Below are positions 35,101 to 45,056 of a stretch of 64,000 nt of DNA, one piece after another. The stretch's first letter is position 1. Each line of letters starts with the position of its first letter. The translations under genes and the position numbers were made by a program. Below the pieces are notes generated by a model that was not told the DNA's origin, ran no database searches, and was given only the letters and a program-made list of their open reading frames with translations. Source of the DNA: Macrostomum hystrix (taxonomy: Eukaryota > Platyhelminthes > Macrostomidae); NCBI GenBank assembly GCA_950097015.1, contig CATNEN010000003.1:14179001-14243000 (forward strand). The letters are read 5' to 3'.

Positions 35101-36250
35101 TCCCGAGTCTCATCTCTCCCGTAATCTACCAAAAGTGCATACCTGTCTCTTCAGTGTGAAATTCGAAATTCCCGCTTCAACGTCCAGCAGGCTCGAATTC
35201 GCAGCGGTTTCGTCGTCACCGGCGTTGCGCTGAGCGCAGCTGGCGGTGTTCCAGTAGTTGCGGCAGCTGGCCCACGGTAGCTGGGATCGGAAACTGCTCA
35301 CCAAGTAGAACAGAGTCCAGGCTATGATGACATTGTAGTAGATGCAGACCAAGCCAGATATGATCACCATGCCGTAGCCGAGCCCCTTGAAGATCGGGCA
35401 CACCTTCCAGATTGCGATGGGGCTCAGCGAGCTGAACTGGCCGAAGCTCATCTCCAGGAAGACGAGCGGCATGCCGCATAGGATCAGAAAGCAGAAATAG
35501 GGGATTAGAAAGGCGCCTAGAATGTGATTTTGAGAAATGAGAGGAATAAGAAATATGTTTTACTTTGTGACACAACAACCCAATAAACCCCTCCAATTTT
35601 GTATGAGAGGGAATTGCCGAGGAGATTCCTGGTCGAGGGATTTTCTTGGTCGAGGAATTTCGCGTTCGAGGGATTTTCCAATGGAGGGCTATCCAATCGA
35701 GGGATTTCCTGGTTGACGGATTTTCTGGTCGGGAGATTTCCCACTCGAGGGGTTTCCTGATCAATGGATTTCCCAGTCAAGGCATTACCCAGTCGAGGGA
35801 TTTCCCAATCAAATGATTTCCCGTTCGAGCGATTTACTGGCGAAGGGATTTCCCAGTCGAGGAATGTCCCTGTCGAAGGATTTCCTGGTCGAAGGATTTC
35901 CCTGTCGAAGGATTTTTTGGTCGTGAGATTTCTCTGTAAGGAAGGAAGTGGTTTCCCTTGTGGCACAACAACTCACCGCCTCCGTTCTTGTAGCAGAGGT
36001 AGGGAAATCGCCAGATATTGCCGAGTCCCACAGCGTAGCCAATGCAGGACAGCAGAAAGTCCATCCTGCCAGTCCAGTTGCCCCGCTGTTGATTCTCATC
36101 GCCAATGAATTCCACTTCAAGCGGCTGGTCTAGCTTGTCTTTTAGCGCCACATCAGGGGAGGTCATTGCGTCAGTCATCTGAACTGAGGCAGCGGCGGCC
36201 TCGTCACGGTCGATGCCAGTCTTGGAGAATTCGAAATCAGGATCAGTCAT
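29174..36250 (-). CDS. SLC6 Na+/Cl--dependent transporter, glycine-transporter-like (692 aa)
   Basis: Seven exons, in frame throughout: 35977-36250, 35143-35516, 33095-33617, 32620-32732, 30569-30800, 30233-30333, 29174-29635. The product should carry an amino-acid neurotransmitter across the plasma membrane with Na+ and Cl-. TM1 has [14 protein letters not shown], with Gly where monoamine transporters have Asp, and is followed by [14 protein letters not shown]. The extracellular loop after TM3 has [14 protein letters not shown] (likely disulfide) and NSS and NFT glycosylation sites. TM6 reads [22 protein letters not shown]5, the stretch [14 protein letters not shown] and the tail PSPEWGP look most like the SLC6A5/7/9 glycine/proline clade. 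The C-terminus is long, Gly/Ala rich and has no obvious PDZ ligand. The ATG at 36250 was chosen; an in-frame ATG at 36367 would add 39 less typical residues. Substrate is inferred from clade only. Confidence 0.93.
29688..30178. repeat. 36-bp minisatellite in SLC6 last intron
   Basis: About 13.5 copies of a 36-bp unit with blocks AGATGGCAGGATGGGG, CAATGACCAAATGG and CTGACC. The left half has the CTGACC form and the right half the ATGACC form. The unit length is a multiple of three and has no stop on either strand, giving repeated Trp/Asp/Met frames that are not genes. Confidence 0.95.
30410..30500 (+). mobile_element. SINE fragment, family 2 (5' part) in SLC6 intron
   Basis: GGGTCCATGAGTTCGATTCC resembles a tRNA B box and matches the head of the longer element at 47785-48115 (AGGTCCGTGAGCTCGATTCC). 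A G-run follows at 30463-30474, where the other copy has GGGGGG. The match is short, so the call is tentative. Confidence 0.4.
31105..32040. repeat. 16-bp minisatellite in SLC6 intron 4
   Basis: About 57 copies of GGGGATTTGAAAGTTA. A block of roughly 430 bp, including the rare units AGAGGGTTTTGAAAG, GTTTGTGGATTT and GGGGATTCGAAAG, is present twice (about 31143-31560 and 31580-32010), so the array contains a large internal duplication. Confidence 0.95.
32812..33045. repeat. 16-bp minisatellite in SLC6 intron 3
   Basis: About 14 copies of GGTCGAGGGATTTCCC, with AATCATGGAATTTTTC variants. A diverged array of the same motif is in intron 1 of the same gene (35590-35935). Confidence 0.9.
33618..33745. 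other. Possible SINE fragment at edge of SLC6 intron 2
   Basis: CCAAGAGGTCGGGAGTTCAA resembles a tRNA B-box region and is followed by TTTACTGAGCCGTAAAATTA, a pattern seen in some SINE bodies. There is only one copy in the window, so it is unproven. Confidence 0.25.
33748..35122 (+). repeat. 16-bp satellite array in SLC6 intron 2
   Basis: About 86 copies of TCTCATCTCTCCCGTG, the same satellite as in the 7-16 kb cassettes, with GAG/GTG and CTTCCGTG variants. A block of about 430 bp (27 units, recognisable by TCTCTTCCGTG, TGTCTAATC and CTCCTGTG units) is repeated almost exactly at 33800-34150 and 34230-34580. The period is not a multiple of three and lacks stops, so all three plus frames stay open for hundreds of codons. 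These are not genes. Confidence 0.97.
35590..35935. repeat. Diverged 15/16-bp minisatellite in SLC6 intron 1
   Basis: About 21 degenerate copies of a GATTTCCCNGTCGAGG unit related to the array at 32812-33045. The units differ far more from each other, so this array is older or not homogenised. Confidence 0.85.
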
Positions 36251-39200
36251 TGCGCTGAATCGCGTTCTGCAGATGAAGTCAGCAACTCTGGAATGAGACC
36301 TATTTAAACACGGCTGAGAAAAGTCGGTTGGGGTTGGTTGTGGTCCGGTTCTGTTTCTACCTAGCAATGCGGGAGGGAAGGCTCTGTTTTATTCGTACAT
36401 GAGCACAGCAGATGGGATGGGGCAAGAGAGGCCAGGGCGAGAAGGAGAGAGAAGTGATGGCGATAGCGAGGCGGCGTTTGGGGAAAAACCCGTCAGACAA
36501 AGCTGCTTATAGACTGCAGATGACGCTAACATGGGGGAGAGGAAGGTGACTGGGATTTTCCATTCCAGTTTCCCCGCCTCCAAACTTCTCCTTCCTCTCC
36601 CCAAGTGATTAGGCCCGTCTCATTGCTTGAGCTGAGATAGAGACTTCCGATCAAGGCATAGGGCCTCCCTGTGGGACATGCCGAATTGGCTGCTTCGTGT
36701 GAGCCCTATACTGTAATTAAAAGTTCACAATAACAACAGCCTTCAGTATTCAGCAATCGCGTTTCGCACGTGAGTCAGGACTGAGCTGAGTGTCTTTCGC
36801 ATGGGGAAATCCAACCTAGTTTGCCGGACTGGCTTGGTCGTCTCTGATTGGCTGCAATCCCAAACCCCCCGCGCGTGCACGAGGGACACGCATTCTAGGC
36901 GTGATCGTCACACCCACCCCATCTCCGCCAGAGCCAGCTAATTCCGGTTCTAGCCGGTCGCAGAGCTGATCGTCCTAACCACCCCAAAACTGACTCTACA
37001 GTCCGTTTCATCCTTCATCCTCTTCCATCTTGCCCCATCCCCTTCAAATCCGGTTCAAGCTGGAATCTGACAAGAAGAGAGACAGGCAGAAGTGAAGTAG
37101 CGGCTACTAAATTGATAAACAGGTTTTAAATCATCTTCCATTAGCTAGCCGAACCATTTTAGGAAATTTCGGACCAAGGAGCAGCTGTTGCAGACAGCTA
37201 GCGAGGGCTTAGAGTCTGTATCCAAGTATTTGGCCCTGATAACTAACTATCTTGTTTACGCAACAGTTTTTCTTAATAAAATATGCATTTCATGACGTCT
37301 TTTGGAATTTTCTGGATAAACTGATCCATTTTAAATATAACCCATTACTTGAGAGTCCTGATGCAGTCTCTAGTGTCAATCGCATCCATTCATATAAGCG
37401 CCCATCCATCTCTCCATATTGGTGCAATTCTAAAGATCTATCGTACGAAGAGTTGCTATTTTAAAGGATTAGCTAGTATCTTGGAGAATAACAAACGTCC
37501 CACGACAAAATTAATGATCAGAATTATGATTTATGGTCAGAAATATTGCGAGCTGTTGTCCAGAACAACTTTAGATCTCAATATGTCGCATTTGCACTAG
37601 ACTCTACTGCATAGATCGCTGACAAAAATGGTTTACGAGCTTTCAATATTAGTTCTAGGGCGAAACATAGGCCTCAATTTATTTTACGTCCTTAATTTTT
37701 TTGGCTCTTTTAGATCTAAAAATGTAAAGTCTAGGTGGAATATGATTTTATTTAAGCAATCCGATTTTAAGAAACAATCATTTATATCGGAAGATTAATT
37801 GCAATTATAAGGATTTTGTTTAAATTGTGATGTCGCCATTCTTCAGCTTAACGCTTCAGAAGGTGGTACCGGCTCCCAAGGGATTGAAAGGGAGAACCGG
37901 GTCTCATCCCTCCGCAATACTCCACCTCTGATGATGACATTGGTAGCTTTTGGGTGCGACTCAGTGGCTAAGATTCCAGGGAGCAGCCCGAGCTTTGACA
38001 GATAACCCGATAACGTGCACCACCAACCGGACGGTGATTGGTGGGAACGGAAGGGAATTGGGTGGACACGTGGGATGTTTTATTGTCTAAAAGTTGACAG
38101 TTAATAGTTCGGGATGATTTATGACAAAAAAACAGAGAGGAGATGACAAACAAACAAACAAATGGAGGGTGGTGGGTGAATTTGACAGGAAAAATGAAAA
38201 TGATTTACGAACGCTGGAGGGGTCAAGGTCAAGGGAAAAAGGGTGAGTCATCGGGAAGGGGTAAGGGAGGGTGAATTCTGGGATAATTAATTAACCTGAC
38301 TAAAAAATAGATTAATGCCTCTTGAATTGCTGTTACATCAGTTGTTTATTGCATCTGGAAGCCCAGCTAGACTGTATGGTGCATTCTCGAGTAGGCGTGC
38401 TCGGATCTGTAATGCTTTGATATCCGTACACTTCGGTATTATGTGTAAGAATTATAGCAGAAAAAAAGAATATCTTGAAGGGTTAGTTTCAATTGAATTT
38501 GAATTTAGTTTTAATTATCGTGAAAGTTCTTTTTAACAAACTAACTATTATGCAGCGACAATTCGCTCAAACCTACATTACTTTAAGTTACCATCTAAAC
38601 GCCAAGAATACTTTTAACATAATTTGAATTCATAATTGCAATTCAGTAGTCCCTGTTATGTGTTTTTTCTTAATATTCAATTTCACTGGCCTGGAGATGA
38701 ATCTCGAAATGGTTTAAAGTCTAAATTTAAATTTTGACCTTTGATTTAAAGAAGGTAAAAAGTACATGCAATAAGAAACCTTATTTTGTACCCTACAAAC
38801 CTTTTATATGAACATTGGCTGTTCCTGCTTGATTCAGGCCCTAGTATATAAGTGTGAGTATATTTATTTATGAATAGTCTTAATAGTCTTATCGACAGTA
38901 AGGCAGTCAACGAATACATGCAAGGTGTGCTTGCCTTCAGTATAAACTTGCAAAGAGCCTAGTAAAATACATATAGGACAAGAAAAATTGACGTAAAAAA
39001 GATTATTTTATTATTTTTGGGTGAATCTTTTCTTAGTAAGAGTCAGGACTTTCATTGATTTCTTTTGATGAATGTATGAATGTAGTTACTTTTGCTGAAT
39101 AGCTAAGCTAACTAGTAACTATTATTGTACAAAGCTGTCCCATTTCATTCATTAGGTCACTCAATAAAGTATTTATTTAGAATCTGCTAATTTATATTTT

Positions 39201-39840
39201 ACTCTCACAGTAAAATTATAGGCTTAGGGATAAAGTAACTTTCCTTTGTCATAGTCCTTTTACAAACAATTACCTTTTTGATTTTCTTTCCTTTTCTTTT
39301 TTTTCATGTACACTAAATAATCTTAAAACTGTGTCATATACTTTTATGAAGCTTTTGTTCCTTGTTTAACTTGATCTGTTTTTTCATGTCTGATTCATTG
39401 ACATTGGTATCTTGTTATAATTTCATTCAGCATAAGTAAATGTCCACTATTTATTAAAATCACATATCAGTGTATGTTTATGTGCTTAAAGCTTATATCT
39501 AGAATAATTATTTAAGTAAGTATAAATCACAACATGAAATGTTTAGGCTATATATTGCATATTATATTTTGTATTAGCATATTACATTTAATGCATAAAT
39601 TGTGTAAATTATATAACTGTCTCTAGTTCTAGCCAACTTGAACCTAATTAATTTTGCTCATATTTTAATTAATTTAGTAGTATGTACTTTATACATTTAT
39701 TGCTAAAAAATATCACATCTAAATGTAAGTCTTTTAGAGACAGAAGATTGTGTACTGAAGCTTGATATGATACAACTATCCAGCACACTCATTCATTTAC
39801 TTCATGCAGAAAGTTAAACATTTTCTCATATTTTCTCCAG
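36251..39840. other. Intergenic region between divergent SLC6 and USF-like genes
   Basis: 36251-37080 is GC-richer, with GGGGNGGG and CCCACCCC runs and GCGCGTGCACG near 36870. It could hold the promoter of the SLC6 gene and perhaps a non-coding 5' exon of the USF-like gene. From 37240 to 39830 the DNA is AT-rich with no supported ORF; ORFs of 60-83 codons there lack any family signal. The splice acceptor TTTTCTCCAG at 39831-39840 shows that some upstream USF exon must exist. Confidence 0.45.
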
Positions 39841-39843
39841 GCA

Positions 39844-40794
39844 ATGATCAACAGCAACAGTGTCAATGGCGGCGACATTGTGGGCTTCAACCTGCCGTCG
39901 TCAATAGCTGACCGACGCCTAACAAGCTTGCTAACCACTGGCCAACTAGTTCAAGGAGCCGACGGCGATATCTATGTTGTACTATTGCCGCAGCAGCAGC
40001 AGCAGCAGCAGCACCTTGATGCTCCAACGTCATTGCAGCTGCCTCACACAGCGCCACCTCTACCGTCTCCGACACTGCCTCTCCCTCTTGAAGCAGTCCA
40101 ATACGCGAAGCGAATCAAGCGATCCCCTAGCGGCAGTTCCCGATCATCTTTGCCAGCAACTGCAACAGCATCAACTGCAGCTTCAACGAGTTATTTGGCA
40201 GAAACTTCCACAAAATCCGGATCTTTAAAATCAGTGCGCAGCAAGTCTTCTACTGCTAGTGCAAAAGCGTCGACGCCATATTCGGCGGCAGCGGCTTCGG
40301 CCGCCGCGGTGGCGGCTGATCGCCGACTCAGTCACAACGAAGTCGAACGCAGGCGACGCGACAAGATCAACGCCCTTATTGGCCAGCTAGCGGAACTCAT
40401 GCCAGGCGTTGGCCCCGAGGACGCCGACTCTGCCGCTTCTGCTTCCGGCTGTAATCGAACCGGATCGAAACCGTCAGCTGCTTCTGCTGCTGCTTCTGGT
40501 CCGTCTTCGAGTTCCTGGTGCTCTCTACCGAAGTCGGCTGTCCTAGATCGCGCCGTAGCCTATTTCGATCGGGTCCGCCTCGAAGAGATTCGATTGGTTC
40601 GCGAGCGCGACAATCTCAGGACTCGTTTAGCTGAGCTGGAGTCTAAGTCTGATGATTTATTAGCCGAGAATACTCGCCTAAGACTGCAGTTAAGGTTGGA
40701 ATCTGTTGAAGCGGAGGCTAATGTTAAAGTTTTCGAATGTGAGGACACTGCCGATGCCGCCACACTGCAGGTCAATGTTGAAGAATCTGTTTAA
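39844..40794 (+). CDS. USF: USF-like bHLH-leucine-zipper transcription factor (316 aa)
   Basis: One coding exon after an acceptor at 39840. A polyGln tract (residues about 50-56), a Pro-rich stretch and Ser/Ala-rich linkers precede the DNA-binding domain. The basic region RRLSHNEVERRRRDKIN (from about residue 160) has the His, Glu and Arg that read CACGTG and is almost that of USF. Helix 1 is ALIGQLAELMP. Helix 2 is LPKSAVLDRAVAYFDRVR, followed by a leucine zipper in ERDNLRTRLAELESK and ENTRLRLQLRLE. The loop between helices is about 40 residues, rich in Ser/Ala, against about 15 in vertebrate USF. ATG 39844 is the first in frame after the acceptor; an upstream exon could add N-terminal residues. 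The protein should bind E-boxes as a dimer in the nucleus. MITF/TFE relatives are less likely given the zipper and basic-region sequence. Confidence 0.88.
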   Translation: MINSNSVNGGDIVGFNLPSSIADRRLTSLLTTGQLVQGADGDIYVVLLPQQQQQQQHLDAPTSLQLPHTAPPLPSPTLPLPLEAVQYAKRIKRSPSGSSRSSLPATATASTAASTSYLAETSTKSGSLKSVRSKSSTASAKASTPYSAAAASAAAVAADRRLSHNEVERRRRDKINALIGQLAELMPGVGPEDADSAASASGCNRTGSKPSAASAAASGPSSSSWCSLPKSAVLDRAVAYFDRVRLEEIRLVRERDNLRTRLAELESKSDDLLAENTRLRLQLRLESVEAEANVKVFECEDTADAATLQVNVEESV

Positions 40795-41143
40795 GGCCTT
40801 CAGTCTGTTTGTTCTGGTCGATTTAAGTTAATTTTTGCATACTTAGCGATTATAAATGAATCAATGATACATTTTTCTTGTTAGCCTTCTAGCATCGATC
40901 TCACGGGACCAACGTGCCCTAATTTTGCTATTTTCATGTTTTTACCTTGAAGCTACATGTGAATTTTCTGGTGTAATCGTGATCACGAAGGGACATTTTA
41001 ATATGGATTATGTTATTTTAGAAGAGCTAGAGAAATTTTTTGCAGAACTTTAGTTTGTTGTGTTTTTTCGTTATTTTTCCGGGTTTACGTAACTTATAAA
41101 TTTTGTCGTATTTTGTCGTCCTGCTGATATTGATAATAGTTTA

Positions 41144-41149
41144 AATAAA
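41144..41149 (+). terminator. Poly(A) signal AATAAA of USF-like gene
   Basis: AATAAA 350 bp after the stop codon, in TTAAATAAATATG. It is a likely cleavage signal. A further AATAAA-like motif lies near 41201. Confidence 0.5.
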
Positions 41150-42260
41150 TATGATAAAATAGGTTTAAGCGTTCCATTTTTTTACAAAATTTTCGCCTTA
41201 GAATAAAATGGATCGAATACTACGAGTATAAAACTTAACAAGAAGATTCTCGTAGTTAACTATAGCTAAGGTTGTAGACTTTCAGGATCACGACTAAAAT
41301 ATTTTTGTTCTTGCATACCTTTCTTTCATCTGTGATTAAATTATAGTAACTTTTTATAGCTGGACTTCGCAATTTAACTAAGTTAAAAATAAAGGAAACA
41401 CGATATATCGATTAGCGACTGAAACTAATTTGATAGCTTGTTTGGCACGTTTAATTACGAGTATATACATAATACCTGCTTCGGAAAAATCAGCTGAAAA
41501 ACATGTATGCTTGACAGAATTACATTAATTTTTATTTTATTATCTATAAGATAATAATAGTAATAATATGTACCATACTATTGGAACTACTTCGCGGTGC
41601 TAGTTTTTTATTATAAGGTTTAAAATCGAGTGCTTAATTACATCTCAGTTCTAGCTTATCTTTGCTTTCAACGATGAAATAAATGCAGTGACGTCATTCA
41701 TTTTGCCTATTTGTTAACTGTTATATAAAATCATTTCGGAAATATTTACAGCACTACTTATTATAGAGCAGTAGTAAACTCGTCATGCACTTATATTATT
41801 ATATTGGATTTAATATTTTTCTAGCGCTGCAAGTATTTAACACTTTTTTCTGAACTTCAAGTACTTTTATGAAACTTTTAGTTCGTATAATTTAGATTGG
41901 ATTATTAGAAACTAGAAACATTCATATTTTGTCTTCATTAACTTTCACTTGCTAAAACTTTATCTTTAAAGAAAAAAGTTTCTGTCAGTTAAATAAAACT
42001 AACGATGCGTTCTGTGTTTGGTCCTCAGATCATGCTGTTTTATTACTGTGCGATAATTCATGTTTGGAAAAGCTAAATATAAGAGCAATCATGTTCTCCG
42101 TCTAAAAGCTATATGACTTCAGTTGTATTGTGTCATACAAAACTTAAGCTGAGTATCTCAGGATTTTAATTAAGCACGACGATGTTCATCCTGGTATCCG
42201 AGAGAACGATGCTTGGCATCCTAGATGATGTAATTTAATCATCTAGACCATTTAATACTC
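41150..42260. other. AT-rich intergenic DNA
   Basis: No ORF or repeat recognised between the USF-like 3' end and the 30-bp array. Confidence 0.5.
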
Positions 42261-43558
42261 TAAACCTTGGGAACTGGGATGATGAGTGCTCAAACCTTGG
42301 GAACTGGGATGATGAGTGCTCAAACCTTGGGAACTGGGATGATGAGTGCTCAAACCTTGGGAACTGGGATGATGAGTGCTCAAACCTTGGGAACTCAGAT
42401 GGTGAGTGCTCAAACCTTGGGAACTGGGATGATGAGTGCTCAAACTTTGGGAACTGGGATGATGAGTGCTCAAACCTTGGGAACTGGGATGATGAGTGCT
42501 CAAACCTTGGGAACTGGGATGATGAGTGCTCAAACTTTGGGAACTGGGATGATGAGTGCTCAAACCTTGGGAACTGGGATGGTGAGTGCTCAAACCTTGG
42601 GAACTGGGATGATGAGTGCTCAAACCTTGGGAACTGGGATGATGAGTGCTCAAACCTTGGGAACTGGGATGATGAGTGCTCAAACCTTGGGAACTGGGAT
42701 GGTGAGTGCTCAAACCTTGGGAACTGGGATGATGAGTGCTCAAACCTTGGGAACTGGGATGATGAGTGCTCAAACCTTGGGAACTGGGATGATGAGTGCT
42801 CAAACCTTGGGAACTGGGATGATGAGTGCTCAAACCTTGGGAACTGGGATGATGAGTGCTCAAACTTTGGGAACTGGGATGATGAGTGCTCAAACCTTGG
42901 GAACTGGGATGATGAGTGCTCAAACCTTGGGAACTGGGATGATGAGTGCTCAAACCTTGGGAACTGGGATGATGAGTGCTCAAACCTTGGGAACTGGGAT
43001 GATGAGTGCTCAAACCTTGGGAACTGGGATGATGAGTGCTCAAACCTTGGGAACTGGGATGATGAGTGCTCAAACCTTGGGAACTGGGATGATGAGTGCT
43101 CAAACCTTGGGAACTGTGATGATGAGTGCTCAAACCTTGGGAACTGGGATGATGAGTGCTCAAACCTTGGGAACTGGGATGATGAGTGCTCAAACCTTGG
43201 GAACTGGGATGATGAGTGCTCAAACCTTGGGAACTGGGATGATGAGTGCTCAAACCTTGGGAACTGGGATGATGAGTGCTCAAACCTTGGGAACTGGGAT
43301 GATGAGTGCTCAAACCTTGGGAACTGGGATGATGAGTGCTCAAACCTTGGGAACTGGGATGATGAGTGCTCAAACCTTGGGAACTGGGATGATGAGTGCT
43401 CAAACCTTGGGAACTGGGATGATGAGTGCTCAAACCTTGGGAACTGGGATGATGAGTGCTCAAACCTTGGGAACTGGGATGATGAGTGCTCAAACCTTGG
43501 GAACTGGGATGATGAGTGCTCAAACCTTGGGAACTGGGATGATGAGTGCTCAAACCTT
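42261..43558. repeat. 30-bp minisatellite, highly homogeneous
   Basis: About 43 copies of a 30-bp unit made of AAACCTTGGGAACTGGG and ATGATGAGTGCTC. Only a handful of substitutions occur (ACTCAG, GGTGAG, CTTTGG, GTGATG), mostly in the left 650 bp; the right half is nearly invariant. Because 30 is a multiple of three and no frame has a stop, both strands show ORFs of more than 430 codons. I reject them as genes: there is no start context, no unique domain and no codon structure. Confidence 0.97.
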
Positions 43559-44509
43559 TAGCTTTTTAAGCCTCGCGTTTTCTAGTCATTGTGTTTTCAA
43601 TCTGAGAATTGAGGAAAACTGCTGCAAAAAGTAAGTTGTGTGAAAAGCATGAATTAAGCACTGAGTATTATCATCAGCTAAGAGCTCGTACTTGATTGAC
43701 GAGCTTGTGTGTAAAAAATTACCGAAAACCTGGTTCTCGTTATTACTCAATTTAATGAAAACGAATGTTAAAATAATTTGTTTAAATACACGAAATAACA
43801 ACTTGAGCATTTACAATTTGTGCACAAAGACAACTGTACTATTAGTAAAGCTACTATATATACTTCAGAGAAGTACAAAGTTAAGAGCGTACACCTGTAC
43901 AAATGGACATTAAGAATTTAGATAAAAAACAGTTTCGTTGATAAAAATGCATACAATAGTGAAACTAAAAATAGTGCAGTGTTAATGAAAGGGCATTCAT
44001 TATTTACTACTTAATACAAGTAGAACAGTCGTTAAATATTTTAGTCCACGCAAACTAACAAACAGATAAACAATTAAAAACTATAAAAAAAGTTAAGTCG
44101 ATCGTTAAAAAAGAAATACAAAAAGCGCCACTTTCTCAGAAAAGTACACTGCTTTGTGATATGTTGTATCGAGGCACAAAACAGAGATAAGGCTTTAAAA
44201 AATCTAATCTAAAAACGGTTGCTGACATTATACATGCATTTTGCTTGAAAGAAAATCAGATAAAGGAATAAGTGGATGTCAATAGGAAGGCTGGAAGAGA
44301 GAGTTTAGTGACAGATTGTTTTAAGTTCAGAAGCACCATTATTCAATACATGAAGCGGTAAATCTTCTGCATGTATTCAAATTAGGAAATTAAAATAGGA
44401 GTTTGTAACAGAAATAAAAGCAAACATCAGGCTTAAATGGAAATGTTTAAATATAGTAGGCACAACGTTGGATTGAATCGGTCAAACTTAAGTTATGGGA
44501 GATCTTGGG
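43559..44509. other. AT-rich intergenic DNA
   Basis: No supported gene. Frames of about 74 codons on both strands at 43586-43913 overlap each other and show no domain. Confidence 0.5.
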
Positions 44510-44985
44510 CCCATATATAGGTTATAGATCCCACATTCGGCTTATAGATCTCCCATACGCGTTCTAGATCTCCCATTATGGATCTAGATCTCCCATTACA
44601 GTTCTAGATCTCCCATTCTAGTTCTAGATCTCCCATTCTAGTTCTAGATATCCCATTCTAGTTCTAGATCTCCCATTCTGGATCTAGATCTCCCATTATG
44701 GATCTAGATCTCCCATTCTAGTTCTAGATCTCCCATTCTAGTTCTAGATCTCCCATTCTAGTTCTAGATCTCCCATTCTAGTTCTAGATCTCCCATTCCA
44801 GTTCTAGATCTCCTATTCTAGTTCTAGATCTCCCATTCTAGTTCTAGATCTCCCATTCTAGTTCTAGATCTCCCATTCTAGTTCTAGATCTCCCATTCTA
44901 GTTCTAGATCTCGGATTCTAGTTCTAGATCTCGGATTCTAGTTCTAGATCTCCCATTTTAGTTCTAGATCGCCCATTCTAGTATA
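44510..44985. repeat. 20-bp minisatellite downstream of CUX-like gene
   Basis: About 24 copies of AGTTCTAGATCTCCCATTCT, with GGATCTAG and GCTTATAG variants at the left. It ends about 70 bp from the stop codon of the CUX-like gene, so it may be in its 3' UTR. Confidence 0.95.
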
Positions 44986-45056
44986 TCCCACTGACTATTT
45001 ACATCGGAGTACAGAGTGCTAAAGTAATAGTAAAAAGTACTTTAATATCCAACTCG

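Noticed and set aside
42261-43558. CRISPR-like array
   Set aside because: There are no unique spacers between repeats, and the surroundings are animal genes. All arrays here are contiguous tandem repeats.
42252-43634. ORFs of 433 and 455 codons on opposite strands
   Set aside because: Both come from a 30-bp array (multiple of three, no stop). Perfect overlap on two strands with uniform units indicates repeat DNA.
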